Source of the DNA: Pseudo-nitzschia pungens
Taxonomy: Eukaryota; Bacillariophyta; Bacillariophyceae; Bacillariales; Bacillariaceae
Direction: 5' to 3'
Assembly: GCA_037355855.1 (NCBI GenBank)
Contig: CM074762.1
Location: 5,704,001-5,768,000, forward strand
Length of the DNA: 64,000 nucleotides
Part shown: positions 1 to 9,126 of the stretch, in pieces
How positions within the stretch are numbered: the stretch's first letter is position 1
Layout of the letters: every line of letters starts with the position of its first letter
The notes under the pieces: generated by a model
Seen by the model: the letters and a program-made list of their open reading frames with translations, nothing else
The model's database searches: none
Told to the model about the DNA's origin: nothing
Translations under genes and position numbers: made by a program

Positions 1-756
1 AAGCTTGTGGATGTTTTCGTCCGAGGAGGGTTCGATCTGCATCGGATCGGTAGCCACGAGCCACTCCAGCGCTTTGATCCGATCGCTCGATGCCCCGGGC
101 GAGTCGGGATCAAAGACGTCCGGGTTGCCCACGACAAACGGAGAGAGGACGTCGATTATCGACGCCCTTCGCTCCATTTGTTGGGGTTTCTGGGGCGTGG
201 ACGGCACCGGCTCTTCCCTCCCCACCATCCACAAAACGATCACCAGCACAATCACCGCCGACTGGGTTGCGAGGATCCACTGGATCCACCGAGAGGTTCT
301 CTTGTTGGCATCCCGTGCGCTCCCCTTCACCTCGGCCACCGCGATGCGTTCCGCTCGGATCAGGATCGGAGGCTCCACGTCAAAGGTTTCATCGCCGTCG
401 TAGGTGTTGTAAGCTCGAGCTGTGGCTGGAGCTGCAGCTGCAGCGGTGGACGCGCCGAGCGGATTGGGAACGAAAAAGGCACCCGGTGTCGAAGTTCTGG
501 CGCTAATGTTGAGCATTGTATTACTTTTGTCTCTCGCCGAGAAAGAAGTGTGCTTTTTGGAAACAGTTGCGGATGGCGGCAGAGATTCCGGTGTGGCTTT
601 TTCCTGTTCGGAATTTTGGTCGGGCACTGCTGGCGTCGCCACAACGGACTCTTGCGTTAGCGGTCTGGTTGCATTGTCTTCCGGGGTGGATGATTCGCAG
701 GCGCCGGCGTCGGCGCCGGCTTTCCCTTGGACAACCGCTTGTTTTTCCGGATGCAT
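1..756 (-). CDS. N-terminal part of a diatom-type transmembrane leucine-rich-repeat protein (runs off the left edge)
   Basis: The minus strand is open from ATG at 756-754 to base 1 (252 codons) without a stop, and the frame has an upstream stop near 900, so this is the likely start. The first ~150 residues are acidic, Ser/Pro/Ala-rich and look disordered and cytosolic. A single membrane segment follows at about residues 157-177, containing AVIVLVIVLWMVG. After it comes a luminal or extracellular stretch with DVLSPFVVGNPDVFDPDSPG and then DRIKALEWLVATDPM. That pattern (basic/acidic tail, one membrane span, then an 'R.KALEWLV..DPM' block just before the repeats) is what I know from the many diatom LRR proteins; the repeats themselves would lie left of the window. 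Function in diatoms is mostly unknown (receptor-like or adhesion roles are inferred). The GC-rich codon use resembles the host genes at 31-35 kb rather than the neighbouring AT-rich repeats. Confidence 0.72.
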   Translation of the reverse strand, partial: MHPEKQAVVQGKAGADAGACESSTPEDNATRPLTQESVVATPAVPDQNSEQEKATPESLPPSATVSKKHTSFSARDKSNTMLNISARTSTPGAFFVPNPLGASTAAAAAPATARAYNTYDGDETFDVEPPILIRAERIAVAEVKGSARDANKRTSRWIQWILATQSAVIVLVIVLWMVGREEPVPSTPQKPQQMERRASIIDVLSPFVVGNPDVFDPDSPGASSDRIKALEWLVATDPMQIEPSSDENIHKL

Positions 757-1242
757 GTTCTTCCGAGGCGTTACTCGTACTCTTTTCTTGTTTCTGTTTT
801 GTGAGCGTTTCGCACTTGGGCTTGAAGAAAGAATAATCCGTGTGTGTAGTAGAGAGGGACAAAAAAAATACTGTAGCACATCCCCAACAACACTAAGTTA
901 CCAGATAAACATCAGCTCATGATGATACCACCTAGCTACTTAGTGCACAAAGTTTCTTCGCCCGAGTTCCCTACCGTACATAAGTAATATATTCTGCGAA
1001 TCAGAATTAGATTAATTACTTCCCAAAACTAAGATAGACTAAGATCTTACTCTATCATGCACATCATCGAAGCAAATAGTGCTCCCCGCAAAAGCTGTAT
1101 AAGTATTTTTTTTGTCCCTCTCTACGTAACTTACTACACACACGGATTATTCTCTATCAGTGATAAAATAATTATCTATCATGAACATCATCGAAGCAAA
1201 TAGTGTGCTCCGCAAAAGCTGTATATGTACGGTATTGTTAAT
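757..1242. repeat. Intergenic region with an imperfect inverted repeat and a nested direct repeat
   Basis: No gene is seen. Bases 832-871 (starting AATAATCCGTGTGTGTAG) recur inverted at 1102-1151 with nine extra bases. A ~45-bp direct repeat containing CATCATCGAAGCAAATAG and CGCAAAAGCTGTATA lies at about 1055-1101 and again at 1178-1227. The left inverted arm lies just upstream of the LRR start, so the region should include that gene's promoter. Confidence 0.6.
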
Positions 1243-1910
1243 TATCGTTTAGTGATGGCGCCCCGAAAAATATCCAAAAATCAACGCATATGCCTTGATA
1301 CATTTTGGAGCAATCCTAACTTCTAAAGAATTCATCCAATATCAACAAGTAATGGCTTGTTAGAAAGCTCTCACTCTCCTCTTTCCATAGGTATATGGTT
1401 CTACATACTTCAGAGGTGCTCTTGTTGTTGCAAATACTCAATGAAGTATACACATGGGAACAGATTAAATATTAAGTTATCGACGCATGCGTTGATTTTT
1501 GGATATTTTTTCCCCTCGCATATTTACTAGTAATGACTAGTTTGATTCATACACCGATTAACCAATAGGACATTTTGAAAAAACTTAACCTGTCGCGCGG
1601 TGCGTGCGTTTTTCTATTTCCAACCGCTCCAGATCAGTAAAAAACTGATATTTGACTAATAGGACTGAGAAAATTGTCACCGGACCAGAGTCAGATTAAT
1701 ATTAAATTGAAATTTGACTAAAACGACTTGGAAAAAAGGATGGTAAGACTAGTCTGATTAATAGCACCATACGTAATTTATTTCGGAAATGGAGTAAAAT
1801 AAGACTACTTGGATTAATATTTTATTGAAATTTGACTAATTAGACTGTTAAAAAAAATATGCGAAAATCAACTGTCTCACAGTAGGTCCGGGCGCCATCA
1901 CTAAACGATA
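1243..1910. mobile_element. Non-autonomous DNA transposon (MITE-like) with 21-bp TIRs
   Basis: The first 21 bases (TATCGTTTAGTGATGGCGCC plus C) are the exact reverse complement of 1890-1910. The 668-bp interior is AT-rich, has no coding capacity, and contains degenerate repeats of a 'GATTAATATTAAATTGAAATTTGACTAA' type theme between about 1625 and 1860. The flanking dinucleotides are A/T palindromes, so the target duplication (perhaps AT or TA) cannot be fixed. Superfamily unknown. Confidence 0.65.
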
Positions 1911-2122
1911 TTTACGAAAAAATGTTCCTCGTCGAGACTAGAGAGAGACTACATTAACAAAATCGCGTGGTGGCGCATATTGCCAGCAGTTAAACTCATC
2001 TAGTGATTAATACTGTAAATTATTGTCATTGCATTTATTATTACGCTAGGCCAGGTACTATAAGTACCGGGCACTGAAGAAAGGAATTGTGCGAGATACA
2101 CCATCAACAACAACAAAGACAA
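1911..2122. other. Spacer without recognisable features
   Basis: AT-rich DNA between the TIR element and the low-complexity tract. It includes a short palindrome-like GGTACTATAAGTACC near 2055. No gene seen. Confidence 0.4.
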
Positions 2123-2752
2123 GAAACACATAAATTTCGATTGACAGCAACAGTGACAGCAACGAATGGCAGCAACGAACGACAGCAACGAACAACAGCA
2201 ACGAACAACAGCAACAAACAACAGCAATGAACGGCAGCAAGGACAGCAACGAATGACAGCAACGAACGGCAGCAACGAACGGCAGTAAACGAACGACAGC
2301 AAACGAACGACAGCAAACGAACGACAGCAAATGAACGACAGCAACAAACAACAGCAACGAACAACAGCAACGAACGACAGCAAGGACAGCAACGAATGAC
2401 AGCAACGAACGGCAGCAAGGATAGCAACAAACGACAGCAACAAACAACAGCAACAAACAACAGCAAGGACAGCAACGAATGACAGCAAGGACAGCAATGA
2501 ACAACAGCAACGAACGACAGCAACGAATGAAAGCAAGGACAGCAACGAACGACAGCAACGAACAAAAACGAACAATAGCAACGAACAACAGCAAGGACAG
2601 CAACGAACGATAGCAAACGAACGACAACAATGAACGACAGCAACGAACGACAGCAACGACAGCAACGAGTAACAATCAACCAGCAACCAGCAAGAGTGAC
2701 AGCAAACAGCAACAGCAAACAGCGACAGCCACAGCAACAGCAAACAGCGACG

Positions 2753-2787
<35 letters not shown>

Positions 2788-3240
2788 GGCAACGGCAACG
2801 GCAACAGCAACAGCAAACAGCAAACAGCGACGGCAACAGCAACAGCGACAGCGACAGCGATGGCAACAGCAAACAGTGACAGTAAACAGTGACAGTAAAC
2901 AGCAACGGCAACAGCAAACAGCGACGGCAACAGCAAACAGCGACAGCAACAGCAAATAGTGACAGCGGCAGCAAACAGCGGCAGCAAACAGCGGCAGCAA
3001 ACAGCAACAGCAAACAGCAACAGCAAACAGCAACAGCAAACAGCAACAGCAAATAGCGACAGCAACAGCAACAGCTACAGCAAATAGCGACAGCAAATAG
3101 CGACAGCAAATAGCGACAGCAAATAGCGACAGCAAATAGCGACAGCAAATAGCGACAGCAAATAGCGACAGCAAATAGCGACAGCAAATAGCGACAGCAA
3201 ATAGCGACAGCAAATAGCGACAGCGACAGCAAACAGCGTC
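2123..3240 (+). repeat. Long CAG/CAA-rich low-complexity tract, probably the leader of a Crypton copy
   Basis: The tract starts with GAAACACATAAATTTCGATT and then consists of degenerate ACAGCAACGAACG-type units (2145-2660), CAGCAA/CGGCAA units (2690-3070) and a clean 13-bp array of GACAGCAAATAGC at about 3075-3225. Because it contains few stop triplets it is open in several frames on the minus strand (Leu/Val/Cys-rich) and in part on the plus strand; I regard those as artefacts. The same opening motif precedes CAA/CGAAACGCC-rich DNA at 4760 and, inverted, at 16830, upstream of the Crypton recombinase. So this may be a Crypton 5' region. Confidence 0.6.
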
Positions 3241-3260
3241 ATACACAATGATCCCGATCT

Positions 3261-3740
3261 TTGTTCAGACAACAACTGCTACACACCGTAAACAACCAAC
3301 TTGCGTGCTTCATGCAGAATGTGACTAAGTGGCGACCGCTGCCACTAGCAGTTGCAATGCAAGCAACACCAGTACTACCATTACAAGGACGGACGGCGCC
3401 AGCAACACCCAACGCAGCTCCCACTAGTACAAACGTGGCAACCAAAACGTTGTTTTGAAACCATACAACGGTCTCATTGATGTGGAACGAGTGGTATGGG
3501 CTTGGCACGTTCAAAGATGAGAACTTCCCTGGCAGGAGATCTCGAAAAAGACGGCCGTCAGTGGAGAAAACATTTGAGTCCAGCGAAGGTATTGTTGAAT
3601 TCGTGAAGAGGAGAATTGCAGCTGGAGTTCCTGTAGAAGCAATACTGGAAGAAGGGGACGAGTTAATGAAGACAAAGACAAAGTCAGTTTCCGCCCTTGC
3701 AAATCACGTCCGAAAGGCTAAGTCCTTTCGCTTGAGTTAG
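3261..3740 (+). pseudogene. Crypton C-terminal remnant with a GCR1_C-like DNA-binding domain
   Basis: Bases 3480-3740 read MWNEWYGLG followed by a basic helical region ending HVRKAKSFRLS. This aligns with the C-terminal part of the minus-strand Crypton at 5018-5400 (MWNEWFGLG...LQKAKSFRPQ). The W-x-E-W start resembles the fungal GCR1_C/Crypton DNA-binding domain. The upstream sequence 3261-3458 is in the same frame and is separated by TGA at 3456-3458. At that place the other copy has Arg (FRKHS here reads F*NHT), which suggests CGA to TGA decay. No recombinase core is present before it, only the CAG-rich tract, so this is an internally deleted or truncated copy. A short downstream expression from 3480 cannot be excluded. 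Confidence 0.6.
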
Positions 3741-4190
3741 ACGACGACGACAACGATGACAACGATGACAACGATTACGATTACATTTACTACATTTACT
3801 ACATTTACAATTGCAATTACGATTAATTATTTCTTTACATTACAGCAGTACTACTAGGCGGCTCGTTGGCGTTGTTTTCGTTGTTGTTTTCGTCGTTGTT
3901 TTCGTCGTTGTTGTTTTCGTGTTTTTGGTCTTTTTTTTGTGAACCACGGCGAGGGACAACAACCAAGGGCTCCTGGGGCGCACGGGTGGTGCGTGGTTGT
4001 TGGTTGCTGTCGGGCGCTTTGGTTGTTTTCGGTCGCCGTGGTTCACACGGGCATATGTATGTATGGTTCATTTTGATTGGTTAGAATTAGTCCTACGCAG
4101 TGACTTTACGTAGTCTTATAATAGTAACATTGCCGTTAGACTGCCTGGAAACCGGGCGGAAAATAAAGGACGTTGGTCTCGACTAGTGTT
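3741..4190. repeat. Low-complexity 3' flank with a 15-bp inverted repeat (3938-3952 / 4033-4047)
   Basis: ACGATGACA/ATTTACTAC-type simple repeats are followed by GTTGTTTTCGTC repeats. TGTGAACCACGGCGA at 3938-3952 is exactly inverted at 4033-4047, bounding a ~110-bp unit that could fold back. The weak ORFs over it are compositionally biased and not credible genes. Confidence 0.5.
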
Positions 4191-4759
4191 TCTTATATAG
4201 ATAATCTCTAATTATAATTAATAAATATCAAAAATTAAAATTAATAAATATCAAAAATTAAAAATATTAAAATTAATTCTTATTAAAAAAAATTTAAAAA
4301 CAAAAATTAATTAATATGTTCTTGTTTTAATTTTTAATATTGCCCTGGAGGTCCGTTGGCAAGGAACACAACAGCGGCAGCCACTATACCCTTCACCGAC
4401 ATGTCTTTAGTTGCCACAATGATACTTTGTACACGCTACCAAGGGAGAGGGATTACCTCAAGGGGGTTGTCAAAAAAAAATTAAATGATATTCGTTAATT
4501 AATTTTTGATTTTTATTTTTTAATATTGAGAGATTATTATTCGTATATCAGAACAATATCAGATATCTCTTTTAATATTTTGTGCGCGTTTAAAACCGTA
4601 ACGGTCCCTTTCTCTGACACGCAATGGTAACTGCTTCAGATTAATTTTAAACCAATCAAAGTCAACCATATTTTCCACGTTCTTCGTAGCAGAGGTACTT
4701 AAGATAGAAACAAACTTCTTATGTATTAAGAAAGAAACACTTTTTCTCAAGCCCAAAAG
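4191..4759. other. AT-rich spacer
   Basis: Runs such as ATTAATAAATATCAAAAATTA are repeated directly at about 4215-4265 and the region is highly A/T-biased to ~4560. No gene, RNA or clear element boundary seen. Confidence 0.5.
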
Positions 4760-4975
4760 AAAACAAACACATAAATTTTGATTCCAACGTCGAAACGCCG
4801 ACGCCGAAACGCCAACGCCGGCGCCGCAACGAAACAAAACGCCGCAACGAAACGCCGCAACGAAATGAAATGCAATGAAAGAGACAAAAGAGACGAAAGA
4901 AAAGAGACAAAACACACGAAAACGAAACAAGAAACACAGAAAACACACACAACTAGTACTATGTAACTTGTAAGA
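4760..4975 (+). repeat. Crypton-leader-like CGAAACGCC low-complexity segment
   Basis: It begins AACAAACACATAAATTTTGATT, close to the motif at 2123, and continues with CGAAACGCCGACGCC and CAACGAAACGCCG units, then AGAGACAAAAGAGACG. It lies just beyond the 3' end of the Crypton coding region and is opposite to it in orientation. It may be the start of another, deleted copy or a shared terminal feature. Confidence 0.45.
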
Positions 4976-5017
4976 AACATGCAAATTGTCATCTACTTGT
5001 TTGTGGAACGTTAAACG

Positions 5018-6471
5018 TTAAAGTGTTTGAAGAATTTGGTTGTTGTTTCGCACGACCTGCTGTTGTTGTCGTGGTCGTGGTCTTGTTGCCCGCGGATTCC
5101 TTGCCTGCGGACGAAACGATTTAGCCTTTTGGAGATGGATGTGGAGTGTTGAAAGGGTCTTCTTCTCCGCCATCATGAATGCATCACCTTCTTCCAGTAC
5201 TGCTTCCAATGATTCACCAGCAGAAACTCTGTCTTTCACAAACTGTGTTACATGTTTGAGTCGCGAGAATTGCTTCTGCTCAGCAGCATTATAATGCTTT
5301 CGCCATTTATTGCGGCTTTTCTTCTCAAGCTCTTCAATCCCACCAGGGAACGCATCGTCTTCGAACTGGCCGAGCCCAAACCACTCATTCCACATTGACA
5401 AAACTGACGAATGCTTTCGAAACACCGTTTTACTTTTGTTGAGGGTGCCGACAACGTCACGAACTGTTGTTGCTGTGTGTTGCGCTGTTGCTTCTCATCT
5501 TGAGAGCCGTTGATACCCAGACAAGCAATCCAGAAATTGTTGGTATATTGCTGATCTCTGAATTTGGTAACAGTGCCCTGCAAGGATTGAACATCCCGTT
5601 TAAAGTCCCTCGAAACATTAATGACGTCAGAATAAATGTTACGCAATTGAACACGAAATCCTGGAATGGCAACATCCATACTTCTTTCGATTGAAGTGGC
5701 TTGTGGTGCTGTTTCAGCCTGCGTTACCTTAGCAACAAGTGCCTCTTGATAAATCCGGAACAGCTCGGTGTTGAAAACAGGGAACGAAAAGAGGCGGTGC
5801 TTCCTTCTGTTGTGGAGTAACATGGCAGCGTCCTGCAGTACAACACACTGTAAATTGAGGAGAAGGTCAAAAAACGCTCTTGCTGTCGTTCGCTGCGATT
5901 TCCCATCGACTGTCTTGATTGCGGTCTCAAGGAATGGAAAGATTTGATCTCATAGCTCTTGCGGTGGGTCGATGGTATTTCGTGCCAAAAAGAAGTAACC
6001 GCCTCTGTCCTAGGAGTGCCCTGCCAACGCCCGCATCGCTTTCAACGGGAGTTTTGCAGAATACTGATCCTCTCGTACGTCGAGATTCCAGTTTCCGAGC
6101 ATCTTGATGTACTGGGGATCGACCTCTTTCATCTCCAAGTCGACAGCACCTGTGCCACGTCCAAAGTGGATGAAATGCTTAGACGCAATTTGCAAGGCTC
6201 CGCATGCCTTTTTCATAGCTTTTCTGTATGCTTGATCAGTGATTGGTTTGTTGCCCACCGTATTCTTACACTCAGTGAGTAATTTGACGTCGAACCAGGA
6301 TTCGTTCACTCCAAAGTCGTATACAGCAAGCTCCCCTGTCAAATGGAACCGTGCCATCAAGTAGAAACCCAACGCACCAATGGGACACATGGCAATGTTT
6401 TTGTTTCTTATCACCCGTCCATACAATGTTTTGTTACCGTTTGTTTTCCCCGTGGCAATTTTCATGATCAA
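5018..6471 (-). pseudogene. Crypton tyrosine recombinase, C-terminal half with GCR1_C-like tail (broken)
   Basis: Reading from 6471 down, LIMKIATGKTNGNKTLYG continues the recombinase core begun at 16508-15709. CPIGALGFYLMARF is a Crypton hallmark. The catalytic H-x-x-R is seen in HFGRGTGA (~6150) and the nucleophile Tyr in DQYSAKLPLKAMRALAGH (~6065). The frame then has TAG at 6012-6010 and TGA at 5952-5950, but homology-like sequence continues (YFFLARNTIDPP, IFPFLETAIK). A frameshift near 5420 leads to MWNEWFGLG, a GCR1_C-like DNA-binding domain, and a basic C-terminus ending ~5018. Cryptons move by tyrosine recombination without TIRs. This copy is dead: two nonsense codons, one frameshift and a split by the LINE. 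The match at 3261-3740 is a second family member. Confidence 0.8.
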
Positions 6472-6767
6472 TAATAATAATATACGTATTTAAATAACTT
6501 TAATCACCAAAAGTGAAACTAAATTACTCAGTCTGTAACCAGACTTTAACGTCGCCTCCATCAGAGAGTCAGGACCCCAAGTGGTAGAACGACAAATTTT
6601 CAAACAAACCTTGAACATCAGACAGGGAAAGGAACAAAACAAGTCCCACAAAAAAGGGACTGGAGAGAAAATGAGAAGGGATGATATTGGGATTCGAACC
6701 AGTATCAAAAGGGATGGGACAGGATGAGAAGCAGGAACAGAAGACAAAACCAAGGTACAAAGTGGAA

Positions 6768-8564
6768 TCAACCCTGAGGTCCAGTAAGCCAGGCTCTGAG
6801 GAGAGCAGCCTCTCGTTGGTATGGCTGCACAGGTTGGACAGGTGCTGCATACTGCTTCCTGGCAAGGTGGATGGTTGCAAGCCACTGCCGCTTGGCAGTC
6901 AGGGTGTAACCGTGTAGGACTTGGAAAGGGGTTTGTAAAAGGGAGTGTGACTGGGGGAGTGCACCAGCTGCACCAATTGCCAATTCAGAGGTGATGGAAG
7001 CATCAAGAGATTGGTGTTGTTCAGCATCAAGGGTTCCCCCAGGACCATGGAGTCGTTCATTTCTGTAGGTCCAAAGATCCCAGGAGGTAAGAAAGAACTG
7101 ATGGATGATAGCTGTAGCCCAACGTTTGGGAGAGCGCTTGCTTCCAATGTGGGAGTAGTAGTCAGCCTGGATTTGGTACCAGCGAGGAGACCACCTACCA
7201 AGGAGCCAGTTGTGCCAGCCAATAGTCCTCTGTGCCCTGACAGCAGAAGCAATTGCAGGGGAGTAGGATGATGGATAAATTCGCTGGCCCTTCCTAACTC
7301 TGGTGAGAAGATCCACAATGGCAACAACCAATGATGGATCAGTCTGCTCAACCTCAAGCCTCTGCTGCAGGGGGCCCTTGAAGGCAGACACACTATGCTT
7401 GACAGCCCCAGAATCCTTGCAGGAGAGCACATGAGACACCTTCTCATTGTCTGCATCACACAATGGGCACCTGGAGTGATCCTGATACTGGTAGTGAAGT
7501 AGTTGGTTGCCAACACCAATGCAACCAGAAGCAAACTTGACAAACCACCTTTGCATGCCAGGAGGTAGACGCTTGAAAGCAGACTGATGGGCACATCAAT
7601 GGATGGAATTCAAAACAGGTTGTGGAATGGGGATATCATGGTGGGTCTGCCAGTATTTAAGAAGAGGAGGACCCGAAATGGCAACATGCAAAGCATTCTG
7701 ATCAAACCTTGAACACTTGCAACCATTGAGGAAAAAAGCCCAGGGCTCAAACACAAGTCTGGGATAGTGATGGGCAGAAGCTTTATGGACAGAGAGAAAT
7801 GCCTTGGCCATGCTGTCAACCTGATGATTGCGAAGTGCCCACCAATCAAGAAAGAGTCCAGCTTGATGTCCCTGAACCCACTGAAAGTGCACAGAAATTG
7901 GCAGGGCAGAAATCATGTTTCTGATGACATAAACATAATCAAAAGACTTCTGGGAAATAACCAAAGGCCAAGATCCCTGAGCCTGTTTGAGAGCTGTGTC
8001 ACCATCCAGGGCAATGGTGATAGAGCCAGAGGCAATATCAAAAAGACTCACCAGAGCAGTGCAACAGGTGAGAACCCCAATGATGCCTGCCAGTTCACTC
8101 CTATAGGATGACTGATCCTCAGGGGATCCACTGACAAAATTACAGCCAGTGAGGAACAATGAAGTAGTCTTGGTGGAGGTATTGGGTGACAGAATGAAAG
8201 CAGAAGTTCCTCTGAGAAGGTCCGGATCAAATGAACCATCACATACAGCACTGGCAGTACCACTCTGAATAGCATCAACAAGGGGCTGACAGCCAACCTG
8301 TGGTAGGGAATATTTGTGGAGAAGTACTCTTGGAGACTCACAGAGTGCATCAAAGGCATCTGCAGGGGAGTCTGGAAGAGAATCAAATGGATTGTACTCC
8401 AGAGGATCCATATCAGGAGGTTCAGAAACAAAGACTGAGGACCCAACCACGCGTACAACTTGGCCAAAGATAACAGGGCAGACAAGAAGCACATCAGCAC
8501 AGGCTGATTTGTCAGAAATGATTTCAGAAGTGACCCTGTATCTGCCCCTGCCTTGGGAGGTGCT
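6768..8564 (-). pseudogene. LINE ORF2 distal part: RNase H and C-terminal zinc region
   Basis: Continues from the 5' piece at 15377-15708 in frame (TGWIVS then TSQGRGRYRV) after removal of Copia-1. The RNase H domain shows the four acidic positions: VCDGSFD, SYRSELAGI, ALDGDTALKQ and NHQVDSMAK. After an in-frame TGA at 7598-7596 (SIH*CAHQ) comes LPPGMQRWFVKFASG and a CPLCDADNEKVSHVLSC zinc motif, the C-terminal signature of diatom LINE polyproteins. The ORF ends at 6768. The protein would act in the nucleus in target-primed reverse transcription; this copy is dead through 5' truncation, the TGA and the Copia insertion. A ~290-bp 3' UTR follows to 6472. Confidence 0.82.
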
Positions 8565-9017
8565 TAACAAGTTGTTTAACTGGAATTATGAGCTTAGTGT
8601 TCTATCTAGCGAATCATGTGTTTTCTGTGTTAACACTCGATCGGTCTGTGTAGACTGTGTGTTAGCGATTGGATTGGTTAGCGATGATCGCTTAACACTT
8701 GATCAACGATCTCGTGCTCGCATGACTCGCTGAGCTCGTATGTATTCGTTCTTATGTATTTGTATGTGTTTGCTCTGTTTATTCAGTGATGTATAGTTTT
8801 GCATGGTCTTAAGCATGGTCACGGGCATATATGTACGTGACTCCATGGGCGTGGTTGGAGCAGTGCTCAATACAATTCCACGTGTAAGATTCCAGCATAC
8901 TCGTGGTCGGAGCAGATATAGTGCTCAGTACGATTCCACGTGTAGTAGCTTGCAATCGCGCGGTTTTATGCGCAGTTTCTGTTTCTTATACTTAACAACC
9001 CTGTTACTGCGTTGTTC
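8565..9017 (-). repeat. Copia-1 3' LTR
   Basis: The downstream LTR relative to the minus-strand ORF. Same sequence as 14919-15371 apart from the last base (C here, where the outer terminus of the other copy has A). It contains the direct words CGATTCCACGTGTA / CAATTCCACGTGTA. Confidence 0.92.
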
Positions 9018-9126
9018 CCTCCTTAATGTGTGGCGGAATAGGAAATAAACAGGATAACTTTGAGGTACACATTATTGTTCTGGTTTTCAGTTGAACTCTT
9101 ATAAAATGTATTAGCTGTTACTTAAC

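Noticed and set aside
2000..3246. Long minus-strand ORFs (up to 410 codons) rich in Cys/Leu/Val
   Set aside because: They are translations of the CAG/CAA low-complexity tract, open in several frames at once, with no domain and no ordinary composition.
3835..4084. Asn/Glu-rich minus ORF (78 codons)
   Set aside because: Simple-repeat translation across a 15-bp inverted repeat; no start context, domain or second copy.
6680..6700. Possible tRNA B box (GATTCGAACC on the plus strand)
   Set aside because: It lies in the LINE 3' UTR; the adjacent sequence does not form a proper T arm and no A box or acceptor stem could be paired.
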